Assembly: GCF_027596085.1 (NCBI RefSeq)
Contig: NC_072472.1
Coordinates: forward strand, 19,514,680-19,578,679
Source: Anoplopoma fimbria
Taxonomy: Eukaryota > Chordata > Actinopteri > Perciformes > Anoplopomatidae
Direction: 5' to 3'
DNA: 64,000 bases
Part shown: positions 37,501 through 52,299 of the stretch, in pieces
Layout of the letters: the number at the start of each line of letters is the position of its first letter
How positions within the stretch are numbered: the stretch's first letter is position 1
The notes under the pieces: generated by a model
Databases searched by the model: none
What the model saw: only the letters and a program-made list of their open reading frames with translations
Told to the model about the DNA's origin: nothing
Translations under genes and position numbers: made by a program

Positions 37501-38672
37501 TTTTAGTCAAGTTTCAATGCCAAATATTCCAAAAATATTACGCTGGTATAAGATTCGAGAGTCAAGTGAAGAGTAAAATAATTTTCATGTTTATAGAGAT
37601 TGTTTTTAGCCATGCTATTGCTATCATGGCACTATGGACCGCAATGAAAGTCGATCCATCGCTTTAGTACAACAGCTGTAGGATAGAACACCATGACATT
37701 TTGTACAGACATCCATGCCCCCCCCCCCCCCCCCCCCCCCCAGGATGAGTTGTAAAAATAGGTAAATTAACTTTTAATCAAGTGCCATCATCAGGCCAAA
37801 ATTGTAATATGTTTAATACTTTGGTTTATGACAACTTACCGGCAAAAGTTATTGCATTGTTGTAGTGAACATGTTGGCATGTTGACTGCAGCATTTAGTT
37901 CAAAGCACAATGTGTTTAATTACACCATCACAGAGCCACTGACGTAAATGTAGACTCATTGTGTCGTTTATTTTCTGGAGGTACATTTTCCACCCAACAC
38001 TATTTCCACCTTCACAATAATAATAATGTATTTAGAAAGAAGCATATAGTTTCATTCTTTTTTTTTTTTTGCACTTATAATCGTAAATATTAATTTGTCT
38101 TTCAACTGATGACTTAATTCCATCCTCTCCTATTGCCGAGATAAATCTTATTCAGCCTAAATTATTTGTACTTCTGTGAATTCTCTTACGCTCCAGCGCT
38201 TCTTTAGGCATTAAGCCACTCATATGGAAACTGTAGCTGTATGTGCAGCCCCACTCTGTCACTCTCATGTACCATACATACACGCACGAACTGGTAGCGC
38301 TGGAAAACATTTTGATGGGGGTGGGCAGGGGGTCGTGCAGGAGCAGGTTTTAAAATCAGAGTGTAGATCAGGCTTTTAACATTTCCAGTTAACTTTATTC
38401 TCATCTACCAGTTAGTTTTGCGATGCCAAGCAGAAGGGGGGGCAGAGTGGCACACACACGTACTGCCCCCGCTCTGTGGATGCTGCCCCTGACAGTGGGG
38501 TGGTGACTGGTAAATTAGTGCCATCAACACTAACACCAGGCCTGGGGTCGAAACGTGGGAGAGGAGTGGGAGGGGCGGGGCAGGGGTATCTGGGTAGAAC
38601 AGAGAGGATGGAGGGGTGGGAGAGTGGTGGGTGGCAGTCTGATTGGCTGGTGGGCCACTAGGCTTTCTTAAT

Positions 38673-38782
<110 letters not shown>

Positions 38783-39821
38783 GCCTGTAGATGAACACCA
38801 TCTCCCTCCCGACTATAATACAGGAAATCTTTACCTGTTGAAATTTCAAGTTAAGAGCCTGCAGCATTTTAGTTTAAATACATGCCTGTATTTTGTCTCT
38901 TATTGATTGATCGAACACAGTAATTGATCGACCTGCTGCCGTTCATGAAAGCTTTTACATTTGCTATTCCACACACAGTTTGTCTGGTTATCATACTAAA
39001 ACTATACATAAACAGTGATGTTATGATTATAATAATGGCGGTGTTGGTGGTCTTTTGTTATTAAGAGCTGTAATTACCCAGACCAGGCTTTGTTTTCAAC
39101 AGATTCACTTTTACTAGCAATGTTCAATCAGTGTGGGCGTCAGATGAATTTTCATATATGAAACATTTATTTTTGAGCTAATAAAATACATTGTGTTCCA
39201 ATAAACCATTTCCATCCATATCTGATTACCATTCTGTTACATATTGTGAGTAGATTGTTTCATTCTGTATACACGCACTAAATCCATGTTGTTTTTATCC
39301 ACTTTTCATTTAGACTACCTCAAGTAGAAGCTGTTTTTTTTATTTATTTTAGGTGTAGAGAATAAGCCTTTTAGGTAGCTTGTTAAACAGTTTTTCAGTA
39401 AAACAATGGGGCGAATGATCAGATTTCCTGTGTGAGTACGTGGTGCAGAAGACCTCTAACTCCCATTTGACTTTGTGAAGCCTAACTATGCCTTTGAGCA
39501 TCACGCAGTACAGTGGGATTACATACATGGGCAAATGGAGGTATGGATTTTAGGCTTTTTTTGTTGCAATCCATATTTCTTGCTGCAATGAGAAATTATT
39601 TATTGTGTTTTTGATTTCTGTTTGTGTTACACCCACATTACCAAACTACTACTCCCAGGATTCTTTGCCAAATCTATATGAGAGGATTTATAGACCAGTG
39701 ATCTGACACAATGCACCTTCTTATTCCTAAAACCATTTTTACTATGGAGACATTTAAAAATAATGATAGCCTGAAGTCTAGATCTTATCCATCCATTCAA
39801 TCCACCTGCTCGGCCTTTATG

Positions 39822-39947
<126 letters not shown>

Positions 39948-40115
39948 GTGGAGGACTGTTGCTGAATGTTGACCTTTATGGAGAATGCACCGTTTCTGAT
40001 GTGCTGAGCTTTGTTGTTTTCCTAGAGTTGTAGAGACAGTCAGTAATGGCCCTTCTTACTACACAGCTTGACTGCCTATTAGTATTTGATAAATGTAAGT
40101 TTGCGACGCTCCAGG

Positions 40116-40263
<148 letters not shown>

Positions 40264-40547
40264 ATGATGCATGTGTTCTCTTTGTTTGTCTCTGCCCCCT
40301 TGAATGATGAGACATTTAGGGGGGAGGTGGGCAGTTCAAAACCAGAGAAGACAGGTACATGCACACAATGAACACACACACTGGTAGAGCTATAGGTCTG
40401 AGTGTGTGTGAGAGAGAGAGAGGGGGAGAGAGAAACACCCTTTTGTCCCAGATTAAAGACAAAGGATGTGTAAGGCTGTACAGTAGGTGAATCTATTTTT
40501 GATGAAGTGTCACTCACCAACCCTGTGTTCTTCTCTGCCTGCTTGGC

Positions 40548-40690
<143 letters not shown>

Positions 40691-42279
40691 GCGTCAGCGT
40701 CAGCCAGTGTAATTTTCTTCCTTCATAATATCACATTTATATTCATTATAATAACCCTGACATACATTAACACATGCAGGCTTACATTAAATGCCTTGAC
40801 ACACCAGCACACACACATATATGAACTCTGGCCAGTTGAGCCCGGGGGGGCCTGTGAATGTATGTGCGTTTCCTCCAGCTGGCACATAAGAGATGTGTAG
40901 CCAGACAAAGAGGGGTGCTCTGGGCCCGGTGCTCTGCCTCCTGAGGGTGCGGGGGGGGATGCCTTTTGTGGCCTAATTGAAGTTTTTCTGCCTCTCAACC
41001 CTCTCGTCTTTCCTCCCCCATGCTGGTTAGAGGAGGATGACGGGGGGAGGAGGTGTGGACCCGACAGGGGTTTGAGGGGGGGCTGTTTGAGGGGGGCTGT
41101 TTGAGGGGAGGGCTTCATATCAGGCTTTGTTGCCGCTGGCACCGTGCTCATCTCTCATTCCTCTCCTCTGTAGCACATGCGTTCAAAAACAGAGCGAGTT
41201 GTTTCTGATGAACAGAAAGGGCCGCTGTGTGTTGACACTGTCAGCTGGGTCTGTGGCAGCAGGACGCAACAGGAGAGCTAATGTGCTACACAAGCTAATG
41301 CTCCCATTAAAATCTGACAGAGTGATCATTTGAAAATCAATAAAGCAGTCCATGAAATGCTTAATTGTGTAATAAGAATTGCGAGTGCTTAAGGGAACAG
41401 AAGAAGACTGGAGTAGCTTAAAACACGATGACATCCGAACAGGTCATTTTTAAGCTGAACCTCTGACTTTGTTTCTACACACAGCGGCTCATGGTTGTGT
41501 GTGTGGCAGTCCAGCGGTGGTTATCCTGAGCTGATCATGTTGTGCATTTCCCGAATAAAACCCCACATTAAACCGTCCTCAGGATTAGGTAACCAAATCT
41601 CTCCATGGACTAGTTTCTCCTTACCTATTTTCATTTAGAGCATGTTTTAGAAATTAAAAATAAACATGGCTGTTTGGTTTGCTGTGTTAGAACGGAACTG
41701 GACCAGTTAAAGCTTTAAAGTACGCTGCATTTCCACCTGGAACAATTTAAAAAAAAATGACAATAAAAGAAAGAATCTCCTGCTAATGGTCACTGCATTT
41801 GCTTTTTTTTTTCTAAATTTGGATGATTTTGAAGCAGTTGTCTTTGCCTGTTTATTTCGTTTGTCATGTATTTATTGCCTCAACATTTTTATCTCTTGAA
41901 AAAGACATGAAAACATGATTTTTTTTATTCTCAGTGAGACTTTTGTGGATAAACAAAAAGCAACAGAGATGAAAGATGGTGGCTCGAGACAAAAATGGAG
42001 AATTTAAGCTCGAGTTTCTTTTTATTTTTTTTTTTTTTTATTTTTTTTTTTTTTTATAAAGGTACCTTACAATAGGTCAAGTTAAAGCAATTGAGTTTGC
42101 ACATTACAGGAAGAAACCAATGCACTGTTCACCTAAAAGAGAAGGAGACAGTGAGAGAATTTGGCATCCATTGAATAGCTTTATTTAAAGAGAGAAGAGC
42201 CGAGAGAAGAATAATTCACATTTGACGCAAGCCCCATTGGTTCACAGTCATCATTCATGGCTTCAGAGTTACTGAGAGA

Positions 42280-42704
42280 GAGAGAGAAAGAGAGAGAGAG
42301 GCTGAAGAGCCAATCGTGCAGAATCAAGAGAGAGAGAGAGAGGAGGGGTGGATGAGAGTGAGCGAGCAAGCCAAACAGAGAGAGAGGGAGTGCTTCTCCC
42401 TTCCCCTAGCAACGGTCCGCGGTGGTCGTCTCCAGCCTGTTGTTTAATCTCTCCCTCACACACACACACACACACCACTCACCCATACACTCCTGCTTCG
42501 GCCCGCTCGTCTGCCTGTCGGACCCCGGAGGTGTCTTCTTTTGACATTCATTCCGAATGATTCTGTTAGCTTCTCCCTGCGAGATGAAGGCTGTTTTTCG
42601 AGGATAAGGATAAGAAAAGAGGCAACGCGAAAGGCAGCAAACAGAGAAGGACTGAAGAAAAAAGAAAGGGAGCAGAGTGACTGAGACAGGCGGAGGAAAG
42701 GAGG
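42280..42704 (+). promoter_or_regulatory. abr: Promoter and leader of the short abr isoform
   Basis: This segment precedes the ABR-type first coding exon. It has (GA)n tracts, a CAATCG element near 42311 and a locally higher CpG content, and no clear TATA box. It is assigned by position; the transcription start is not determined. Confidence 0.5.
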
Positions 42705-42765
42705 ATGGAGCCCCTCAGTGCTCGTGGCCTGCCCCGGCTCTCCTGGATCGACACCCTCTACAGCA
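42705..42765 (+). CDS. abr: abr short-isoform first coding exon (partial gene)
   Basis: The ATG at 42705 opens MEPLSARGLPRLSWIDTLYS, which differs by one residue (Ala for His) from the first 20 residues of the main human ABR isoform. The exon then ends in phase 1 at AGCA/GTACGT, as in human. ABR is a cytoplasmic protein with DH-PH (RhoGEF), C2 and RhoGAP domains acting on RHOA, RAC and CDC42. Those exons are not in this window, so at least 21 kb of intron follow. The long exon at 23669-24500 ends in the same phase, so either exon can splice to the same next exon. This gives two alternative N-termini. Confidence 0.92.
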
Positions 42766-44039
42766 GTACGTATCTATCCATCCGTCCGTCTATTCGCTCC
42801 TCTCCACACATCGCTTCCCGTTTATCACTGAGCTCGTCTTTACCTCTAGCCATTTTACCCAGCACCCCCTCCTTCTCCGTCTCATGGGCTGCCTGTTCGC
42901 GTTACAAACAGAGCTACGTGCACAGGGAAAAAAAACCACTTTGCATTTTCTCAGGACTTGCAATTAGCTTGCATCACTGTGGCTGTCCATAACAAGAAGG
43001 TACCCCCCCCCCCCCATCTTCATTCCCCCATAGTGGTAACAACTTGTGACTGCTGTTGTGGGGCTTGTTGCTGGCCAGTAGGCACAGAATGAGGGGGAAG
43101 CCTGGAGAGAAACCCTAGTGAGGGAGAGTGTGAGTCATGCATGCGTACTACCTGGAGGTAGAACTTTATGTTCCATCCTATTGAGGACACAGGCTGCTTG
43201 ATGTTGGATTTTTAATCAAGTCTTTATTGTGGTCTTTGTGCTGTGGACACGGTCTGACATGTCATACTGTACCCAGGGTCACTTTGGCGCTGTTTTCAGA
43301 TCAGGTGGTAACTGCTGTGTGGTTATGAAATAAGGTTCAGAAAAAAACAAAACAACGTTTGCTTTACCTCTTAAATAAGCCAGACTTTATTGTTTTTTTA
43401 CTGTGTATATATTACTTTTCCTATAAAAAGAATATGTTAATGAGGGTGATTTACATACACCAGGATATAAACAATGTTTTTTTCATGCTTTAAGTCAAAG
43501 CCGTGACCGTGTATGCCACTTTGCAGCGTTTGCACACGTCCCATCATGTGCAGCTGTGATTCTCTGTTTGTGCTGTTGATGCTGCGTGTTTGTGTTGGCA
43601 GTTTTGGACACATGACACAGCCTTTTGGGATTAACTCTGCTGTATCACCATTGTTGCCTTGCCTTAATCTTCAGAGAGGGAGTGAATAGGAGAGGAACAG
43701 GGGGATTTTTTTTGGTGGTACAGAGACAGAAAGGAAGAAACCCAACGTACAAAAGCATGTTGTCAGAAGTGCAGCTGTGACTCTAGTTCACAAAGACGCT
43801 GAAAGCAGCCACACAGGAGTGATAATGTCATTATCACACTGTACAGCCATCGCCATGTTCATCTGGTTGTAGTAATCAACATAAGTGTATAATTTAGTAC
43901 ATTATTATATCTGTAACATTGTCGCTTGTCTTATCTTTTTGCTGAATGGGGTGTCAAAATGAATAATTGCAAAATAAACGTGTGATTGGGGTGTGAAAAT
44001 AGATCCACACATTGTATTGTGGTGATGTGTCTGCTTAAA

Positions 44040-44555
44040 TGAAGAAGTCAACCAGTTGGGGAAACGTTCTTATTTACTTTCTTGCAGAGAGTTGTATGAG
44101 GAGATTGATACTCACTCTCATGTCTTCGCGCTTAATATGAAACTAAAGCTGGCAATTAGCCTTTGCTTATAAAAACAGGGAGACGGCCTCTTCTGCAAAG
44201 GTTGAAAAAGAAATGTGTATATGGGGATAAAAACTCATAGAACAGTCAAACACACAGTTAATAACATTAAGTAGCATAGCCAACAGTGTTCAGCATGCAG
44301 ATTAGCTGACTAGCGGTGGTGCTAGCTTGACTACCTTTACAACCTACAAGACAGGGGTCATGTGACACCTGTCTGGTAGGTTGTAGTGGTCTGGTAAGAG
44401 TCTCCTCTCTCCGACTTTATGCTAACTAAGCTAAGCTAATCACCTGCTGGCCCTCGCTTCATATTTAGCTTACAGATATGAGAGCTGTTTCTCATTATTT
44501 CACTCTCGGCAAGAAATAAATAAGCGTATTTCCCATAATGTGCAACTCTTCCTGT
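44040..44555. mobile_element. MITE-like repeat with about 50-bp inverted ends
   Basis: The left end (TTGGGGAAACGTTCTTATTT, then ACTTTCTTGCAGAGAG) is mirrored at the right end (CTCGGCAAGAAATAAATAAG, then CGTATTTCCC), with some decay. The internal GCTAAGCTAA motif is typical of the same fish family as the copy at 25744-26146. It carries no open frame. An internal 17-bp imperfect hairpin lies at 44339-44384. Confidence 0.7.
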
Positions 44556-47500
44556 TCAATGCGGTTTGCTTTTTTTGTCTGTTGTAGCAATGTTTGATGA
44601 GAGTGGCCTTTTCATCAAAGACCGTTATTTGCCAGGAAATGTGAATGCATTATAGATAGCGCTCAATTATTTCAGCACTGAATTGTCAGTGCATGCACTA
44701 GTCCACTTTTCAAAAATGGATCAGGTCATGTGTAACTGTATGGTAATGATTTCCTATCACCAGGGACTGTATACTTAGTCTGTGTACTACGTTAATATTG
44801 CTATTTCAGTTCTTGCATTGCTGTGAGCAGAAACAGAATGCATCATAACTCAAATCCAATCATCTTTATTTATGTAGCACTTAAACACATTTGAAATTCA
44901 ACGAGAGGCTGGATGTGTACAAGTGGAGACTATTAACATTACAACAGGCTCCATTCAGGCTTTATCTGAGCTCTTCTGAGGGAAAAGGGCACAGTAATGT
45001 TATGCACCTGTCATTTCATCATCTGTTTGCTTTCCCACCATCCTTTATTCTTTACATTGCGAGTGTGTGTGTGTATGTGTGTGTGTGTGCATTGGAAGAG
45101 TAAATTGGTACGTCAAGGGCCACTGAAGCGACCCCCCCTCCCTCCACACAGGGGAATTAAATTCACCGGCACTTTTGTGAGCTTTTTGAGGGCTACTTTA
45201 ACAGTAGTACACTCCCTCGGTACCACTACTCTGACCCTGGAACAGCCCATTCACCGGTTCACCCATCAGCGCACAACAGACCCAGTCCCACCCTTCCTAC
45301 TGTAGTGTAATGTAGTGGATTACCAAACATGGGGCTGTAATTGCATCCTTTCCCTCCAGCCACTGAAACTGTGTTAATAGCTCAATGTTAAGCGGTGACC
45401 ACACATCCTCCACTCGCTGAGTAAAGTGGGGGAGTGGACAGCTATAAGCCACAGCTGCCCCGTTCCCCCAAGAGGCTCAAGTATTTCTGTTCAGCTCTGC
45501 TCTTAGGCCACATCCTCTAGCTTGCACTGCATCTTCTCCATCCACTGTTTTTTGTTTTTGTTTTGCACAAACGAAAGTTACGTAGGTCACAAAACACACT
45601 TGAGCATACAAACTGCAAAACTGTATTTGTTTAAAAAAAACAAAATGCTGGACAAGTGTAAGTTAAGGTGCAGAGCTGTATGCACAAACAAAATCTCTGG
45701 CCTAGACCTCTCATCAGTCATCCTCTGCCCCATTTGTCCAGTCAGCAGCATAAGTGGTAGACTCCCAGGCGGCTATTAGTGTTTTCGTGTGTATTTTTGT
45801 GTGTGTGTGTGTTTCAGTTACAAATACTTCTTCAAAACCCTCTTATTTTCCCTCTCATTCTCTGCCTTTCCTTCCTTTTTGTCTTTCCTCTTGTCTTGAT
45901 CTTAGTAGTTCATTATTTTTTGATTGTCTCACACATACACACACAATTTATGAGTTTTATTATATTCTGCAATGTAAAAAAATATATATATTATAATTTT
46001 TTTTTTAACCTAGGATCTGGTTTTCAAAGCATTTCGATTTTACCATCATCCCTGTTTTCTGTCTCTAACCAGCTCAACAGTTAGTCCTGTATCATGTATC
46101 ACACTGGGTGTTTTTTGTTGCTTCAGTAGTTTGTGTACATTGGAAATGGTCTTCAACAGCTTCTTTGCATATTTGTGTCCTTTGCTGATCAAAAACGTGT
46201 TCATTCAGCAGCCGTTAGATATATCATGTTGACAGTTTCGTCCAGTATTGGTCCTTTTTATGAATATCAGATATGAAAAAGATTGTTCTCCAACATGAAT
46301 GCGATTAGCTCTGTGAGTATGTGATAGATCAGAGGAAGGAAGGCAGTAATAATTGAGTGGTCAGCGTTGAACATGAGAATACAGCTCTTTGTAGGAAAAT
46401 AATGTTTGGGCAAAATTGGCGTCACTAAGCTTGTTAATATTCACATCGGCTGCCTAAATTAGTGCGTGTTTGGATTGCTGTACCTAACATGGATGTATTA
46501 GAAGCCCTAATTAATATGGATTAGGTCTCTCAAAAATGTTCTTTCTTAGTAAATCATTTGTTCCAGTATACATCTTATTTAAAGATGGGGAATATTGGTG
46601 CAGCACACTGGCAGCTTCAGTTGAAAACAACAGAATGTGCATTGGTCTTTTAAAACCACATGCATTTTACCTAACGTTGGTTTATCCTCAATCACTGCAT
46701 CACAGGAGCGTTGTAGTTCCCCTTTATTTTCAATGACTCATGGAATCCATTAGCTATCAGCAGCATGTCATTTCTGAGCCTGAACCGCGGTGCTATTGCC
46801 ACCTCAGCGGCCAGAGTGGCAGACTGACTTCCGACTCTGGCAGTCGGAGCTGTAACCTTCAGAGATTTACCCAGCCTCCTCTCTGGCTCGCTTCAGTGCC
46901 ATGTGATGCTAAAGCAACATCAAAGGACAGCCAGATTATGTAAGAGTCAGAATATGGGAATTTTTGGCATGGCAGAGCCGAGTTGGCTTGCGCACAGATG
47001 CGCGTGCCCGTATGTCGAAACGATTTTCCCTAATCCGAGTCACAGTGAGGGAGGCTCAAATATATGTGCTGCTCTGAGAGAGCGTTAAAGACAACATACA
47101 TCCTCTTTTCTGTACATCCTGTCAGTGTGTTGTGCAGTACTGGAGTTCAGCCCGGTAAAGCCATGCTAAAAATACCACTGTGTGAGTCATGGCGGGCTAT
47201 TTGGCAATATGTAAAAAGTTAATATGTACTACTTTTCTTTGCCAGTTCAGCAGATATTAATGTGGAACAACATATTTTTGTTGAAGTAATCTTCTCTCTG
47301 TTCTGGTGCCATCCAACAAGTGCACTCTAATTATAAACTGACTCGTAGGTCTCGGAAAATCCAGATCTTGTTTGGAGTCGATTTGGGTCAAAGAAGACGT
47401 AACCAAAATGGCGAAATACTGAATTGCCAGATACCTGTCAATCAAGGCAAACATGCTTTCAAACAAATACCTCTCTATCAACTATCATCTAATTGGAAAA

Positions 47501-48300
47501 TCCATCAGCATCATCCATGTAACAACAAAACAGAGGATTTCGAGTGTTAGAAGTTGTTTTGATGTGACAGACAGGGTTTTAGGCTCCTTGATAAAAAAGA
47601 TTAAGTGGGATTTGTATTCAGAGTGAATTGCATCAAAGGAAGTGAAATAGATTTTAACTGTTTTCTGGTTCTGCCTCCACGTTTCACCACACAGTAGTGG
47701 ATATTTCCCTGGCTGTCAACTGCTGCACCTGTGATGGATGGAGCCAGCTTCACTGCTGGCTAGCTGCTACTTCACTCCAGTCCCAGTTCTGTCTTTAAGT
47801 GTTTAATGGTGGTTATTTGGCTGTCGCACGGCCTGCTTCAGCAAACAAGGGCACATCAGAGTGATTCTGGACGGCTTCCATAAGGGAGTCGTAGGGGAGT
47901 TTTCATACAACGAGGGATGTCTCGTTTATCACACCCTACAACATTTATTCTGACCAAACCAATTTGCGTTTGATGGACAACTGGAGAAAACCGTACGAAC
48001 CATTATCTGGACTCAAACCCTGGATCTCTTCAGTGGCTAAATTCTGAAGCATACCATTATTAATCAGTTGCAGTTAGCACCACGGCTGTTATCACATTGT
48101 GGCACAGTCTCCTATAAAATAGCCACTATGTAGGAATGAAATGTGTGCTGTGTTATTTAATCTCTGCTGTATGTCAAGTGTTGAATGATTGTCTTCACGC
48201 TGTAAAAGCTCCTCCATTATGCTGATCAATAGATGAAGCTGTTCCTTCCCTTCTCTGTACTGTAGCTATAGAAACAGACATTTAAATGTGTTATCACACT

Positions 48301-48419
<119 letters not shown>

Positions 48420-50419
48420 TGAGTCAGCCCACAGCAGTTTTGTTATGTAATACCGTCATCTCTACTGCCTCTTCCATGCCATGCCTCTCTGCTTTGTGTT
48501 CGAGCATCTTGCTCCCATTGGGCCCGGCAAAGGGGTTCACACTTATGTAATCGGCTTCATGTTCGCTGTACTCCAAAAAAACAGCCAGCAAAACAGTTGC
48601 GTGATGCTGCTGAGGGAGAACCAAATGCTCCGTGCTTTGAGTATTTAACAGAGAGAGACTGAGTACACATGGCAAAGTAAACAGAGTAATGGATGCTCTT
48701 ATCCAGCAAAATAAAAAAATCCCACATGTATCAACAGATCAACAGAAACCACCTCATTAAAGATAGTATTTACCACTGTACTAAAGGTATTATTTAAGGA
48801 GCATGTCTGGATTCAGAAGATGGTACACAGTATGAAAAAACACCTGTTACATATTGTGGCCACCAAAGAGAAGAGCATCCTTTATTCCAGCCTTGATGTG
48901 GAAGCTTCATACAGTTGCAAACAATTACAGCAGTTGTGCAGAAGTAGAGACTTGGCACTAAGTCATAACACTACCCTTCTCTGTGCCACGGCCGCCTGGG
49001 TTCATTCAATGACGACCTTGTGAATTATAGATGAAGCTTTTGGCTCAGCTGAGTATGTTGTTGTGGCTCTTTCACACACCGCAGTTCAGCTGGAGCGACG
49101 ACCTCATGTCTCACTGGGGATGAACAATTTTCTGACCGATATTAAAGTTTTTATATGAAATGCAATTATTTTCTATAAACTAAATCTCATGCCGCATAAT
49201 TGTCGTTTTATAATAATAAGGAACTGCTAGTACTGTAAATGTACTGACAACTTATTACTGATAATGCTAACATATCTGCTATTTAGCTGTACTTTAAGAG
49301 CTAATGTTAGCTCATAACTAGGGCTGTACCCAATAGTTCTAAGCATCCAAGCTTAACTTTGACATTTTCATTTTAAATAAACATGCAAATGCTTTTTTGC
49401 ATGTCTATTCATTGCATTTCTGCACCATTGCAGTAAAGGATCAGGCTACAATAATATCATTAACTATTATCATATCACTGGCTATTATACTATTGTAGAA
49501 TTAGATTCCAGTAGTGGCTGCGCAGGTTTGCTTCCAATTTGTGTGATCAAAATAGTTTCCATAACTAATAGATGTAATCATTTCCAAAATCTCAACCAAA
49601 TTATCTGCTTATGTTGGTCGGCGTTAAGCCTTTAAAAAACAGCATTTTCATTGTGGTAAAAAAAAAAATGCTTGCTACACACAAAGGGAGACACACACCT
49701 TTATTAACAGGGCGGTCCAGCAGCAATCTAACAGCACCATAAGTTCAATTTACATAACCTCAGCAACAAAAAAAATCTTTTTTTCTTTTTTAGGGTGATT
49801 ACGTCTCTCTTTGAAAACCTCAATAAAAGGCACTGCCCTACTAGTCTCTCCATATTAATTTGATAGTAGAATATCTAGGTTAATTTACGCTTACAAATCT
49901 TGTACTCTGCATAAATATGCCTCTTATATTTCTGAAGAAAAACAACCCCTCTGTGTCTGAAAATGATACGGTGCCATTAGCTTGATCCTTTACATCAACA
50001 AAAACTCTAATGTGTTGGTCTGTTTTTTTTTAAGTGCTAAAAGTCAATTCAAATATCATAGGATTCAGAAATCCTTGAGGAAACCATCTTTTAAGTGAGT
50101 AATTGTGTTTTATTTATATATTTGTTGTCTGTTTGACCCCAATTCAACCGCGGAATCAGTGTGTTGCATAGAATTGAAGGAATTATGTAAACGTTGTAAA
50201 CATGATCGTGGGTGCTGTAATCTAGGTAGAATACCAAAAATCGCAACATGAGCTGGATTTGTCCTTTCAATGCCAAATGTCTTACCGTCTTCACGTGGGT
50301 GAAGCTCTGAAAATCCTTTGTTGTGCTTGATGTTAGAGGGTGTGTCATATGTCTGAGTGTGTTTGTGTTCTGTGAGTCTGTGGGGACCTTTACCATGTCC
50401 TCAGGGGCTAGAGCTGTGA

Positions 50420-50453
<34 letters not shown>

Positions 50454-50479
50454 GTGTCTGGTATGTTACTATGGACAGC

Positions 50480-50756
50480 AGTCATCCTGCGGGGCTATGG
50501 TAACCACCAACCCTCTTCTTCCTCTGCCACCCATGCCCCATTCCCCTTAGCCAATCGGCGCAGACCAACACCACCGTTCCCGGCCAATGGTGCGGCTGGC
50601 GTGTTTACGTGCTCCTGGAAGGCAGGGGCCACGATTAAGCATTCAGGGTAGTCGAGCGGAAGAGAAGAGAGGAGGGGAAGGAAAAAAAAAAGTGGGGAGG
50701 AGAGGGGGGAGACAGGAAAGGGAGATCAGGCCATTATGAGTTGAGAGGGTTGATGG
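50480..50756 (+). promoter_or_regulatory. Promoter-like patch in the abr intron
   Basis: The segment contains GCTATGGTAACC (half X-box), two CCAAT boxes (AGCCAATCGG near 50550 and GGCCAATGG near 50582), raised CpG content and a purine-rich leader. It sits just before a short open exon-like segment with a good donor. It is an inferred alternative promoter. Confidence 0.35.
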
Positions 50757-50793
50757 ATGCACTCGAGCAGCGACCGGTCTCCACCAGACTCAG
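50757..50793 (+). CDS. Possible third abr first exon (hypothetical)
   Basis: The ATG at 50757 gives MHSSSDRSPPDS plus one base and then the donor CAG/GTGAAC, which is phase 1, the same exit phase as both recognised abr first exons. A promoter-like patch lies directly upstream. I know of no matching ABR isoform, and a second ATG four bases upstream gives another phase. The call rests on phase and context only. Confidence 0.25.
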
Positions 50794-50956
50794 GTGAACA
50801 AACACACACAGGTCATATATCACCTGAGGTTTTTCTTAAATGGACTTACTGAATCCTAAATCACGGATATAAATCTTGATTCTATAAATGTTTGGTCGCA
50901 TGTTCACAACTGTATAAGAAGCTGTCACACCAAGAAACCATTAACCTGCAGGTAGG

Positions 50957-50957
<1 letters not shown>

Positions 50958-51024
<67 letters not shown>
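50958..51024 (+). repeat. (CT)33 microsatellite
   Basis: About 67 bases of pure CT repeat, 165 bases after the possible first exon. Confidence 0.99.
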
Positions 51025-51026
<2 letters not shown>

Positions 51027-52159
51027 ATTACCTGTGTGTCTATATGTTCACATGCGTGTTTGTGAGGGAGTCATTAAAGATTGATGGCCCCAGTAAAGGT
51101 TGGCATTCTGGTCTCAGTAGGACATCTTTCTGATGGGATCTTAATGGTTACATTCACATTCGGCCTGGACATTATAGCGTCCCTCAGTGAGTGAAACAAG
51201 AGAAGAAATAGAAACCTCCATGCAGGTAGCAGAGTTAGTACATCTTTTAAGAGATGTTTAAGGGGAGGTGGTGGGACTTTACATAACATTGCCGGACAAA
51301 ATCACAAATGCAAATTAGTTTGGAGCCTCTCAGTTCATTTTTACAGTTCAAAATGCCTCTGGACGCATTTCCTGATTTTGCTGCTTTAAAATAAAAGCTT
51401 TAAAATAGCAAAAATAATAGGTGAGGCGGAGCTTTGTTAACGTCGTTAAAACAAGTCTACTTGTGCTGCGGAGAGGAAAAGTAAGCTGCAAAAAATAACG
51501 GGAGACTTTTTGTTGTGAAGAATTTATAGGAAATTGAATGTGTTTATAAAATATTTTCGATCTCTATCCGATCAGGCGGGTCACATTTGAGGTGTCAAAT
51601 GTGGACACACGTATGCGGACACAGCTGAGTTCTTATCAAATAAATCTGATTGAAAAGACGAGTGTTACTACATCCTTAGATTAACGGTTGTGATTGGCCC
51701 GTCAGAAGTTGCTGGAAATCTGACCAATGGATCTGAGAGGCGTACCAGACTCATCTGCTGGAGCAAGATTCATCTGGTTTTCCTGTTTGTTTTTTTTAGT
51801 ATGGGAAAATGTTCAGGGGATGCTTGCGTATGCTTGTAACCTCCAGTATAATGGACTGGTTAGAGCTCACAGTGATGGTAAGTGGTGTAGCAGAGAGATA
51901 CACGCTTTAGTCTGTAAATGTAAGGGATACTTAATTAAATGTATTTATTCATATGTGCCCATCCTCTCACTGTTGTGTTCTGTGTTATATTCTCCCTCTC
52001 TCTCTTTACAGTATAAATAGGATGCTGGTACCACTATAGCCTATGATTGGCATGGCGAGGCCACTCTTATAAATCGCTGTCCACTTTTTATTCACCACTT
52101 AACTGTGACCTTTTGTCGACGGATTAAACTCAAAATCAATGGAGGGGATAGCCACAAGG

Positions 52160-52203
<44 letters not shown>

Positions 52204-52206
52204 TGT

Positions 52207-52263
<57 letters not shown>

Positions 52264-52299
52264 TGTGTGTGTCTCTGTGTCTGTGTGTGTGTGTGTGTG
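52160..52299 (+). repeat. Compound (CT)n(GT)n microsatellite
   Basis: (CT)13 at 52160-52186 passes directly into an interrupted GT array ending near 52299. Confidence 0.97.
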
